Positions 31,528-38,913 of a DNA stretch of 64,000 nt are shown here, in pieces. This DNA comes from Thiohalobacter thiocyanaticus (GTDB lineage Bacteria; Pseudomonadota; Gammaproteobacteria; Thiohalobacterales; Thiohalobacteraceae), in contig NZ_AP018052.1 in assembly GCF_002356355.1 (NCBI RefSeq), positions 3,088,501 through 3,152,500 on the forward strand. The letters run 5' to 3'. The position numbers and the translations under genes are program-made. Numbering within the stretch: the first letter of the stretch is position 1; every line of letters begins with the position of its first letter. Below the pieces are notes generated by a model. That model made no database searches. It saw nothing but the letters and a program-made list of their open reading frames with translations, and was not told the DNA's origin.

Positions 31528-33681
31528 TCAGAACTTCCCGTAATAGCCTTCCTTGAGGGCATCGTAGAGGTTGGCGGCGGTATGCACTTCGCCGTCGTAT
31601 TCAACCTCCTCGTTGCCCTTGAGTTCGACCTTGCTGCCGTCGTCCAGGGTAAAGACATAGGTGGTACTCTCCAGGTCCTTCTCCTTGACCAGCACGCCCT
31701 GGAAGGCCTCGGGGTTGAAGCGGAAGGTGGTGCAACCCTTCAGCCCCTTCTCGTAGGCATACATGTAGATGTCCTTGAAGTCCTCGTAGGGATAGTCGGT
31801 CGGGACATTGGCGGTCTTGGAAATGCTGGAATCCACCCACTTCTGCGCCGCGGCCTGGATATCCACGTGTTCCTTGGGCGTGATGTCCTCGGCGGTGATG
31901 AAGTAGTCCGGCAGCTGCTCCTCCGGATCCTCGGAGTAGGGCATCGCCCGCTCGTTGACCAGTTCGCGGTAGGCCAGCAACTCGTAGGAGAACACCGACA
32001 CCTTCTCCTTGGTCTTGCGCCCCTCGCGGATCACGTTGCGATAGTAGTGATGGGCGAAGGACGGCTCGATGCCGTTGCTGGCGTTGTTGGCCAGCGACAG
32101 GGAGATGGTCCCGGTCGGCGCGATCGAGGAGTGGTGGGTGAAGCGCGCGCCCACCTCGGCCAGTTCCTGTACCAGCGCCGGCTCGTACTCGGCGATCTGC
32201 TGCATGTACTGGCTGTATCTGGCATGGAACACCCGGCCGGGCAGGCGATCGCCGACCTTGAAGCCGTCGCGCTTGAGATCGGGGCGGATGTCGAGCATCG
32301 CCTCGGTGACGGCGAATTCTTCGTCCATGATCGGGGCCGGACCCTTCTCCTTCGCCAGTTCCAGCGCCTGGCGCCAACCCTCCAGGGCCAGTTCGCGCGC
32401 CACCCGCTCGGTGAACTCGAGCGAGTCCGGCGCACCGTATTTCATGCGCAGCATGGTCAGGGTGGAACCCAGGCCGAGGAAGCCCATGCCGTGGCGGCGT
32501 TTGCGCAGGATCTCGTCGCGCTGGCCCTCCAGCGGCAGACCGTTGATCTCGACCACGTTGTCCAGCATGCGGGTGAACACCCCGACCACCTTGCTGAACT
32601 CGTCCCAGTCGAAGCGGGCATGCTCGGTGAAGGGATCGACCACGAATTTGGTCAGGTTGACCGAGCCCAGCAGGCAGGAGCCGTAGGGCGGCAGCGGCTG
32701 CTCGCCGCAGGGGTTGGTCGCGCGGATATCCTCGCAGAACCAGTTGTTGTTCATCTGGTTGACCTTGTCGATCAGGATGAAGCCCGGCTCGGCGAAGTCA
32801 TAGGTCGAGGCCATGATCATGTCCCACAACCGCCGCGCCTTCAGCGCCTTGTAGACCCGACAGGCCACCTTGCCGGCATCGTTGGTGATGTAACCGTTCT
32901 TCACCGGCCAGTGACGCCAGACCACCTGTTCCGGATCGCCGAGATCGATACCACCGGCCTCGACCTCGTCCTGGGTCAGCGGGAAGGCCGGCCGCCAGTC
33001 GGCGTCCTGCTTGACCGCTTCCATGAAGTCCTCGGTGATCAGCAGGCTGAGGTTGAACTGACGCAGGCGGCCGTGTTCGCGCTTGGCGCGGATGAAGTCC
33101 AGCACGTCCGGATGGCCGACGTCGAAGGTGGCCATCTGCGCCCCGCGGCGGCCGCCGGCGCTGGAGACGGTGAAGCACATCTTGTCGTAGATATCCATGA
33201 ACGACAGCGGCCCGGAGGTGTAGGCCCCGGCCCCGGCCACATAGGCGCCCTTGGGCCGCAGGGTGGAAAACTCGTAGCCGATGCCGCAGCCGGCCTTCAG
33301 CGTCAGGCCGGCCTCGTGAACCTTCTCCAGGATGTTGTCCATGGAGTCGCGGATGGAGCCCGACACCGTGCAGTTAATAGTGGAAGTGGCCGGCTTGTGC
33401 TCCCAGGCGCCGGCATTGGAGATGATGCGGCCGGCCGGAATCGCCCCGCGGCGCAGGGCCCAGAGGAAGTTCTCGTACCAGAACTCGCGCTTCTCCGGCG
33501 TCGCCTCCACCTCGGCCAGTGCCCGGGCCACGCGCTGATGGGTCCCGTCGATGTCGGCATCGACCGGCGTACCGTTCTTGGTCTTGAGACGGTACTTCTT
33601 ATCCCAGATATCCTGGGATGCTTCCTGCAGCGGCATATCCACGGCGTTCTTCGACACGGCCTTGAGGTGTGCTGTCTTCAT
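31528..33681 (-). CDS. nrdJa: Adenosylcobalamin-dependent (class II) ribonucleotide reductase, catalytic subunit NrdJa
   Basis: 717 residues. It reduces ribonucleotides to deoxyribonucleotides with or without oxygen, using coenzyme B12. The finger loop NPCGEQPLPPYG places the thiyl Cys325 and Glu327; Cys104 in INCTVSGSI is the first of the redox pair. GAGLTLKAGCGIGYEFS-like AGLTLKAGCGIGYEFST and MDIYDKMCFTVSSAGGRRGA belong to the barrel. AGGAGG lies four bases before the ATG. Regulated, by prediction, through NrdR and DnaA boxes upstream. No class I nrdAB genes lie in the window. Confidence 0.96.
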   Translation of the reverse strand: MKTAHLKAVSKNAVDMPLQEASQDIWDKKYRLKTKNGTPVDADIDGTHQRVARALAEVEATPEKREFWYENFLWALRRGAIPAGRIISNAGAWEHKPATSTINCTVSGSIRDSMDNILEKVHEAGLTLKAGCGIGYEFSTLRPKGAYVAGAGAYTSGPLSFMDIYDKMCFTVSSAGGRRGAQMATFDVGHPDVLDFIRAKREHGRLRQFNLSLLITEDFMEAVKQDADWRPAFPLTQDEVEAGGIDLGDPEQVVWRHWPVKNGYITNDAGKVACRVYKALKARRLWDMIMASTYDFAEPGFILIDKVNQMNNNWFCEDIRATNPCGEQPLPPYGSCLLGSVNLTKFVVDPFTEHARFDWDEFSKVVGVFTRMLDNVVEINGLPLEGQRDEILRKRRHGMGFLGLGSTLTMLRMKYGAPDSLEFTERVARELALEGWRQALELAKEKGPAPIMDEEFAVTEAMLDIRPDLKRDGFKVGDRLPGRVFHARYSQYMQQIAEYEPALVQELAEVGARFTHHSSIAPTGTISLSLANNASNGIEPSFAHHYYRNVIREGRKTKEKVSVFSYELLAYRELVNERAMPYSEDPEEQLPDYFITAEDITPKEHVDIQAAAQKWVDSSISKTANVPTDYPYEDFKDIYMYAYEKGLKGCTTFRFNPEAFQGVLVKEKDLESTTYVFTLDDGSKVELKGNEEVEYDGEVHTAANLYDALKEGYYGKF

Positions 33682-33836
33682 CGAGCCTCCTGGGTTCCCT
33701 GACGGCGGGCGCCGGCGCCTGGCTGGCAGCCTCGCCCGGGGTGCGGGTTGTTACGGATAATCGTCCGGCCTGCCGGGGGGCGTCTGCCCCGGTGCTCAAG
33801 TCGCTGTCGCCGGCCGTCGATACCTGTTGTTGTGAG

Positions 33837-33852
33837 ATACAATATCTTGTGT
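33837..33852. promoter_or_regulatory. NrdR box at the nrdJa transcription start
   Basis: ATACAATATCTTGTGT matches the NrdR consensus acaCwAtATaTwGtgt at 14 of 16 positions. It begins about 11 bases downstream of the -10 box, a repressing position. Confidence 0.75.
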
Positions 33853-33862
33853 CTGGGAAAGA

Positions 33863-33891
33863 AGAGTAAGCGCCCCTGCCGGACCTGTCAA
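33863..33891 (-). promoter_or_regulatory. Sigma-70 promoter of nrdJa
   Basis: Perfect -35 TTGACA (33891-33886), 17-base spacer, -10 TACTCT (33868-33863). Start of transcription would fall near 33856, about 175 bases before the ATG. Confidence 0.7.
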
Positions 33892-33973
33892 TAGCTCTGG
33901 CCAAAATCACTATTTTGCTATTTATACAAGAAGTTAACAGGTTTTCCACCTCAAAACGACGGCTGCGCACAGG

Positions 33974-33982
33974 TTATCCACA
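33974..33982 (+). promoter_or_regulatory. DnaA box upstream of nrdJa
   Basis: TTATCCACA is a perfect high-affinity DnaA box. It lies about 90 bases upstream of the nrdJa -35; TTTTCCACC at 33942-33950 is a weaker match. E. coli nrdAB is likewise controlled by DnaA. Confidence 0.65.
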
Positions 33983-34005
33983 GATCGGTTCACCGGCCCG
34001 GAAAA

Positions 34006-34021
34006 ACACAATATATTGTGT
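34006..34021. promoter_or_regulatory. Second NrdR box, perfect palindrome
   Basis: ACACAATATATTGTGT is a perfect NrdR palindrome. It is 169 bases from the first box, much farther than the usual one to three helix turns. The rest of the 551-base gap 33682-34232 has no gene that I can support. Confidence 0.7.
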
Positions 34022-34157
34022 TTCTAATATTAGCTGTCCGCCTCCTTCACGACCGCCTGCCCCATTGCCGAACATAGTCCAGCGCCACCCCCATGCAACT
34101 CGCCCGCCATCCTTGCGCTTGAGCCAGATCATGTTATCGCCCGCCACCCGGCCCGGG

Positions 34158-34189
34158 CCCTTGAAGCCGATGCAGCCGGTTCCTATATA
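34158..34189 (+). promoter_or_regulatory. Sigma-32-like heat-shock promoter
   Basis: CCCTTGAA (34158-34165), a 16-base spacer and CCTATATA (34182-34189) resemble the RpoH consensus CTTGAA / CCCCATnT. It lies 44 bases before the small heat-shock gene, consistent with that role. Confidence 0.6.
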
Positions 34190-34232
34190 GCTGTCAGGCA
34201 ACACCCACCGGACAGCTGCAAGGAGAAACATC

Positions 34233-34679
34233 ATGGCACTGGTACGTTACGAACCCTGGAACATGCTCGATCAACTGCATCGGGAAATGAATCAACTCTT
34301 CGACAGCAGGCTGCGCAAGAGCGGCGAGGACGAATCCCAGGTCGCCACCGCCGACTGGGTGCCCGCCGTGGATATCCGCGAGGAGGACAATCGCTTCGTG
34401 ATCCATGCCGACATCCCGGGCGTCGATCCCAAGGACATCGAGGTGCACATGGAAAACGGCATCCTCACCATCAAGGGCGAGCGCAAGCAGGAAACCGAAG
34501 AGGAACGCGAGGGCTACAAGCGCATCGAGCGCGTGCGCGGCAGTTTCTTCCGCCGCTTCAGCCTGCCCGATACCGCCGATGCCGAGGCCATCAGCGCCAA
34601 GGCCAGGGACGGGGTGCTGGAAGTCGTGATCCCGAAACATGAAAAACAGCAGCCCCGGCGCATTCAGGTCGAGGGCTGA
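34233..34679 (+). CDS. Small heat-shock protein, Hsp20 family
   Basis: 148 residues. N-terminal arm MALVRYEPWNMLDQLHREMN, then an alpha-crystallin domain (about 40-135) with WVPAVDIREEDNRFVIHADI, PGVDPKDIEVHMENGILTIK and the swap loop GSFFRRFSLPDTADAEAISA, ending in AKARDGVLEVVIPK. The short C-terminal tail carries RRIQVEG, an I-x-V form of the I-x-I anchor. It holds denatured proteins for DnaK. AAGGAG precedes the ATG. First gene of a chaperone cluster with cbpA, cbpM and a second Hsp20. Confidence 0.95.
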   Translation: MALVRYEPWNMLDQLHREMNQLFDSRLRKSGEDESQVATADWVPAVDIREEDNRFVIHADIPGVDPKDIEVHMENGILTIKGERKQETEEEREGYKRIERVRGSFFRRFSLPDTADAEAISAKARDGVLEVVIPKHEKQQPRRIQVEG

Positions 34680-34769
34680 AGCAGGCCGAAACGCCTACCC
34701 GGACGCCTGCGCGTCCGGGCGCCATCAACCAGCCCGGCCGTCGCAGCTTGATCACGGTTAGAAGCCACG

Positions 34770-35738
34770 ATGGAGTTCAAGGACTACTACAGGATCCTGG
34801 GACTGGAACGCGATGCCGACCAGGATGAGATCAAGCGCACCTACCGCAAGCTGGCGCGCAAGTACCATCCTGATGTCAGCTCCGAGCCCGATGCCGAGAC
34901 CCGGTTCAAGGAGATCAACGAGGCCTACGAAGTCCTGAAGGACCCGGAGAAGCGCGCGGCCTACGATAAGTTAGGGCAGAACTGGCAGGCAGGCCAGGAC
35001 TTCCGGCCGCCGCCGGACTGGGACGCCGGCTTCGAGTTCTCCGGCGGCGGCTTCACCGACGCCGACGCGCGCCAGTTCAGCGATTTCTTCGAAAGCCTGT
35101 TCGGGGCCGGCGGCCCCTTCGGCCGCCACACCCGCTATGCCCGCAGCCACGGCGGGCTGCGCGGCGAGGATCATCACGCGAAGATTCTGATCAGCCTGGA
35201 GGATGCCTTCCACGGGGCCAGCCGCCGCATTCAGCTGCAGACCCCGGTGATCGATGCCCGGGGCCGGGCCACGGTCAAACCGCGCTCGCTGGATGTGCGC
35301 ATCCCCCGCGGCATCACCGCCGGTCAGCAGATCCGCCTGGCCGGACAGGGCGCGGGTGGCATGGGCGGCGGTCCGGCCGGCGACCTGTATCTGGAAATCG
35401 AGTTCGAGCACCACCCGCTGTACCAGATCGAGGGCCGCGATCTCTACCTGACCCTGCCGGTCACACCCTGGGAAGCGGCCCTTGGCACCCGGGTCGAAGT
35501 CCCCACCCTGGCCGGGCGGGTCAACCTGAGCCTGCCGGCGGGCTCGCAGAGCGGCAGGAAGCTGCGCCTGAAGGGCAAGGGCCTGCCCGGCAATCCGGCC
35601 GGCGATCAGTACGTTGTGCTGCGCATCGTCAATCCGCCGCTGGACTCCGGCCGGGCCCGCGAACTGTATCAGGCCCTGGCCCGGGAGGTCCCTTTCAATC
35701 CACGACAGCAGCTGGAGGACTACCAGGGTGCCGCATGA
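34770..35738 (+). CDS. cbpA: Curved DNA-binding protein / DnaJ-like co-chaperone CbpA
   Basis: 322 residues. The J domain (1-70) reads MEFKDYYRILGLERDADQDE, with HPD in RKYHPDVSS. A Gly/Phe-rich linker (about 85-135) precedes the DnaJ C-terminal substrate-binding domains, with LISLEDAFHGASRRIQLQTP and the second copy starting LTLPVTPWEAALGTRVEVPT. There is no zinc-finger Cys cluster, as in CbpA and unlike DnaJ. It overlaps cbpM by 11 bases. It works with DnaK and binds curved DNA in E. coli. Confidence 0.95.
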   Translation: MEFKDYYRILGLERDADQDEIKRTYRKLARKYHPDVSSEPDAETRFKEINEAYEVLKDPEKRAAYDKLGQNWQAGQDFRPPPDWDAGFEFSGGGFTDADARQFSDFFESLFGAGGPFGRHTRYARSHGGLRGEDHHAKILISLEDAFHGASRRIQLQTPVIDARGRATVKPRSLDVRIPRGITAGQQIRLAGQGAGGMGGGPAGDLYLEIEFEHHPLYQIEGRDLYLTLPVTPWEAALGTRVEVPTLAGRVNLSLPAGSQSGRKLRLKGKGLPGNPAGDQYVVLRIVNPPLDSGRARELYQALAREVPFNPRQQLEDYQGAA

Positions 35739-36051
35739 AACAGACGCCATCACCGGCGTACTGCTGGACGAGACCGGAGAACTCGGGCTGGCCGAGTTAT
35801 GCCAGGCCTGCCAGCTGCATGCCGATCATGTGATCCGCATGGTCGAGGAAGGGCTGCTCGTGCCGCGCGGACGCAGCCCGGCGCAATGGCGCTTCCCGGA
35901 CGTATCGCTGCACCGCGCCCTGCTGGCCCTGCGGCTGGAGCAGGATCTGGATGTGAACCTGGCCGGCAGCGCCCTGGTCATCGAGCTGCTGGAACAGCTG
36001 CGCCAGGCCAACCAGCGCATCGCCCTGCTGGAGCGTCAACTCGATTGGTAG
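35728..36051 (+). CDS. cbpM: Chaperone modulator CbpM
   Basis: 107 residues from a GTG inside the end of cbpA, with GGAGGA upstream. A MerR-like helix-turn-helix start, LGLAELCQACQLHADHVIRM then VEEGLLVPRG, is followed by WRFPDVSLHRALLALRLEQD and a C-terminal coiled helix LVIELLEQLRQANQRIALLE. CbpM binds the J domain of CbpA and blocks both its DnaK stimulation and its DNA binding. The 11-base overlap points to coupled translation and a fixed ratio. Confidence 0.92.
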   Translation: MPHETDAITGVLLDETGELGLAELCQACQLHADHVIRMVEEGLLVPRGRSPAQWRFPDVSLHRALLALRLEQDLDVNLAGSALVIELLEQLRQANQRIALLERQLDW

Positions 36052-36082
36052 TGTTGCCTGGCCCTGAAGCAAGGAGGACATC

Positions 36083-36583
36083 ATGAGCACATTGCAGCAA
36101 CTCAAGCAGGGGCTGGGGCGTTTCTGGGACAGCCTCAGCGAAGGCTGGCAGCAGCTGCAGCAGCGTGCCGGCCACGCCCTGACCCGGTTCCAGCCCGGCG
36201 CCAGACGCGGCGAACTGCAGACCCGCGAGGACCAGATCGAGCAGCAGGCCTCGCGCTGGGGCCTGCTGGCCGCCGAACTGCAGGAAGACGACGACAACAT
36301 CAGCGTGCGTCTGGAGGTCCCCGGCCTGGACAAGGAGCACCTCGACATCAGCGTGATCGACAATCACCTGGTCGTGCGCGGCGAGAAGCGTGTCCAGCGC
36401 GAACAGACCCAGGGCCGCTACCACATCATGGAGTGCGCCTACGGCCGCTTCGAACGCGCCCTGCCCCTGCCTGCCGAGGTCGATGACAGCGGCGCCCGTG
36501 CCCGCTATCGCGACGGCATCCTCACTGTCACCCTGCCCAAGTCCCCGCGCGCGCGTCAGCGCCGGATCGAGGTCCAGCACTGA
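36083..36583 (+). CDS. Second Hsp20 family protein
   Basis: 166 residues. A long N-terminal helix rich in Gln and Leu (MSTLQQLKQGLGRFWDSLSE, GWQQLQQRAG) precedes an alpha-crystallin domain (about 60-160). That domain has LRVEVPGLD-type VRLEVPGLDKEHLDISVIDN, GEKRVQREQTQGRYHIMECA and DGILTVTLPKSPRARQRRIE. The front is unlike the first Hsp20, so the two probably form different oligomers. AAGGAGGA precedes the ATG; 31 bases separate it from cbpM, so it is the last gene of the heat-shock operon. Confidence 0.93.
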   Translation: MSTLQQLKQGLGRFWDSLSEGWQQLQQRAGHALTRFQPGARRGELQTREDQIEQQASRWGLLAAELQEDDDNISVRLEVPGLDKEHLDISVIDNHLVVRGEKRVQREQTQGRYHIMECAYGRFERALPLPAEVDDSGARARYRDGILTVTLPKSPRARQRRIEVQH

Positions 36584-36778
36584 CCCGGGATGACGACCGC
36601 TTTCCGCCGCGGCCGGCATTTATATTGTCGGAATAATGATTATTTAATAGATAATTTTTAATGCCAACTATAAAAATATCCGATTTAATATCGAATTACC
36701 CAATAAAAACGACTATATAGACGGCAATTTCCTTTCCTCATCCCGGTTTATAAATCTGATTGATTACTGCCCTAATAC

Positions 36779-36807
36779 TTGACTTAAACAGTCAGGTTAA
36801 CTAGATT
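36779..36807 (+). promoter_or_regulatory. Strong sigma-70 promoter of the gene at 36851
   Basis: TTGACT (36779-36784), a 17-base spacer and TAGATT (36802-36807). It ends a 200-base stretch (36610-36800) of very low GC content compared with the genome, a likely UP-element or regulator-binding region. The rest of 36584-36850 shows no gene. Confidence 0.65.
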
Positions 36808-36850
36808 AGGGAATCGTAATGTACTGAATCTCTAACCCAGGAGGTGAACC

Positions 36851-37303
36851 ATGAGTGGTTTTATTCCGAACTTTGCGCATGACGGTGTCATCACGGTCAA
36901 CCGCGTCATCCTGAAACCCGAGTACAGCCTGGACGATCTGCAGGAACGCGTGGCGATGCTGTGCGAGAACGTGAAGACCTACCACTCCGACACCGGTTTC
37001 GTCGGCGGCTTCGTCTGCGTGAACAGCGGCCAGGTCTCCAATGAGGGCTCGTCCATCGGCCAGGCCGTGGAAAGCCCGCTGGCCGGGAAGGAGGCCCTGA
37101 TCGTCACCTTCTGGAACTCCTTCGAGGAGCACGAGGCATCGCACCGTTCCGAGAGCTTCCAGCCGCTGTTCCAGGAAGTCCTGGAACTGTGCGAGAACGG
37201 CAACGAAGAGATCGCCTACGAAATGATGTGGTCCGGCAAGGCCTACAGCGAGGATGAGGCCCGTGCCGCGCGCGAGGCCAAGGAGAAATACCAGGCTGCC
37301 TGA
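36851..37303 (+). CDS. Unknown 150-residue protein, possibly ABM-like fold
   Basis: Begins MSGFIPNFAHDGVITVNRVI. The chain is acidic, soluble and has no signal peptide or membrane segment. Middle part ALIVTFWNSFEEHEASHRSE then SFQPLFQEVLEL resembles the antibiotic-biosynthesis-monooxygenase pattern FW-x-S-x-E-x-H-x-x-S-H-x-S, with His residues that could matter. Two Cys (about 38 and 57) and one near 117 are present. A perfect AGGAGGTGA ribosome-binding site, a strong promoter and its own terminator suggest high, independent expression. I do not know its function. Confidence 0.75.
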   Translation: MSGFIPNFAHDGVITVNRVILKPEYSLDDLQERVAMLCENVKTYHSDTGFVGGFVCVNSGQVSNEGSSIGQAVESPLAGKEALIVTFWNSFEEHEASHRSESFQPLFQEVLELCENGNEEIAYEMMWSGKAYSEDEARAAREAKEKYQAA

Positions 37304-37336
37304 TCCTCCGGCACTCCTGCTCTCCTCCACCCCCCT

Positions 37337-37364
37337 GGGGGCGCACCATGCGCCCCCTTTTTTT
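37337..37364 (+). terminator. Intrinsic terminator after the unknown gene at 36851
   Basis: GGGGGCGCA (37337-37345), loop CCA, TGCGCCCCC, then seven T. It lies 33 bases after the stop. Confidence 0.95.
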
Positions 37365-37424
37365 GTGATGCCGCCGCCACGCCATGATTTGACCCCGGCG
37401 CTGGCGCATGACTAGGCTGGACCC

Positions 37425-38111
37425 ATGAAGCTCTTTCTCAGCCACCGCCGCACCAGCCTGGTGCTGAAAGCCATCCTCATCGTCGGCGTCGCCGGCGCCC
37501 TGTGGGAGCAGCAGTGGCTCACCGCGGCCGTCACCATCGGCATCCTGCTGATCACCTTCACCCCGCTGCTGCTGGCGCAACGCTTCCGGGTCGTCATCCC
37601 GTCCGAATTCGAACTGCTCGCCATCGCCTTCGTGTTCGCCTCGCTGTTCCTGGGCGAGGTGCGCGGTTTCTATACCCGCTTCTGGTGGTGGGACATCGTG
37701 CTGCATACGGCATCGGGCTTTCTGCTCGGCATCGTCGGCTTCCTGCTGGTGCATGTGCTGAACGAAATCGAGGAAGTCGGGCTGCACATGAAGGCCGGCT
37801 TTGTCGCCTTCTTCGCCTTTCTGTTCGCGCTCGGCATGGGCACCCTGTGGGAGATTTTCGAATTCAGCATGGACAGCCTGTTCGGCCTGAACATGCAGAA
37901 GCCCATGTTCGGCGACGCCTCCGGGCTGACCGACACCATGTGGGACCTGATCGTCGACGCCGTCGGTGCATTGACCATCGCCGTACTGGGCTATATTTAC
38001 CTGAAAACTGCACGGCGGCGTTCCTTCCTGCAGCGCTGGATACTGGCCTTCATCCGCCATAATCCACGCCTGTTCCGCCGCCAGGCCCATCCCCGGACGC
38101 GACGGAACTAA
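37425..38111 (+). CDS. Integral membrane protein, DUF2238/YjdF-like
   Basis: 228 residues with about six membrane helices, among them LVLKAILIVGVAGALW, WLTAAVTIGILLITFTPLLL, LLAIAFVFASLFLGEV and FVAFFAFLFALGMGTLWEIF. Conserved polar residues lie in the membrane: FYTRFWWWDIVLHTASGFLL and GTLWEIFEFSMDSLFGLNMQ, then DTMWDLIVDAVGALTI. The pattern W-W-D..H and W-E-x-x-E-F..D-x-x-x-D fits the DUF2238 family. No function is known. It follows the terminator at 37337 and has no clear ribosome-binding site. Confidence 0.8.
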   Translation: MKLFLSHRRTSLVLKAILIVGVAGALWEQQWLTAAVTIGILLITFTPLLLAQRFRVVIPSEFELLAIAFVFASLFLGEVRGFYTRFWWWDIVLHTASGFLLGIVGFLLVHVLNEIEEVGLHMKAGFVAFFAFLFALGMGTLWEIFEFSMDSLFGLNMQKPMFGDASGLTDTMWDLIVDAVGALTIAVLGYIYLKTARRRSFLQRWILAFIRHNPRLFRRQAHPRTRRN

Positions 38112-38165
38112 CAACGGACCGGCCGGTCACACCCGCAAGATCGATATCCAGGGATCCTCCGCAAT

Positions 38166-38756
38166 ATGAAAACAACACTGACGCTGCAACTGATTCTGCT
38201 GCCCGTACTGTGGCTGCTGCTGGCAAGCGCAAAGGCCGGGGAATCGCCGATGAAGGTGGTGCGTGAAACCTCGGAGCAGGTGTTCGCCGAACTGCGCCAG
38301 AACGGCGAACTGAGCCCGGAACAGCTCAATGGTCTGATCGAGCGGGTCATTCTGCCGCACGTCGACTTCGAGGCCTTTTCCCGGCTTACACTGGCCCGCT
38401 ACTGGCGCGAGGCCAGTGAAGCGCAGCGCCGGGATTTCACCCGCGAGTTCCGCAGCCTGCTGGTCCGCACCTACGCCACCTCCCTGAGCGAGTATTCCGG
38501 GGAGGAGGTCGAATACCTCAGGGAACGCATGGAGGATGACGACCGCGCCCTGGTCAACACCCGGATCGTACGGCCCGATGGCCCGCCCATCCCGGTGGAT
38601 TACCGCCTGCGCCTGAACGGGGAGAAATGGCAGGTGTATGACATCATGATCGACGGCATCAGCCTGATCATCAATTACCGCAGCAGTTTCCAGCAGACCA
38701 TCCGCCAGCAGGGCCTGGACGCCCTGATCCGCCAGCTCGCCGAGCGGCGGGCCTAG
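38166..38756 (+). CDS. MlaC-like periplasmic phospholipid-binding protein
   Basis: 196 residues with a signal peptide (LQLILLPVLWLLLASAKAG). The family shows in NGLIERVILPHVDFEAFSRL (the (V/I)xPHxDF motif), ARYWREASEAQRRDFTREFR, LVRTYATSLSEYSGEEVEYL and the end WQVYDIMIDGISLIINYRSS followed by FQQTIRQQG. MlaC shuttles phospholipids between the outer membrane and the MlaFEDB transporter. Here it stands alone, without mlaFEDB genes. The closest neighbour, 54 bases upstream, is the DUF2238-like gene, which may be co-transcribed. Confidence 0.9.
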   Translation: MKTTLTLQLILLPVLWLLLASAKAGESPMKVVRETSEQVFAELRQNGELSPEQLNGLIERVILPHVDFEAFSRLTLARYWREASEAQRRDFTREFRSLLVRTYATSLSEYSGEEVEYLRERMEDDDRALVNTRIVRPDGPPIPVDYRLRLNGEKWQVYDIMIDGISLIINYRSSFQQTIRQQGLDALIRQLAERRA

Positions 38757-38913
38757 GGACCCGCGCCCCGTGGGTGCGGGCCGCGGCCGCCTGCAGCCGG
38801 CCGCTAACAGGCGTCGGGCCGCCGATTAAAGTTTCCATCGTCAGCCGCCGATCTCAATCTGCGGCACTCCTGACCACCCTGCCGCCAGCCTCACCGCATC
38901 GCAGGCATAACCT

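Noticed and set aside
33974-34234. 86-residue minus-strand frame upstream of nrdJa
   Set aside because: It covers the DnaA box, the perfect NrdR box and the heat-shock promoter, has odd composition and no ribosome-binding site; regulatory DNA explains the stretch better.
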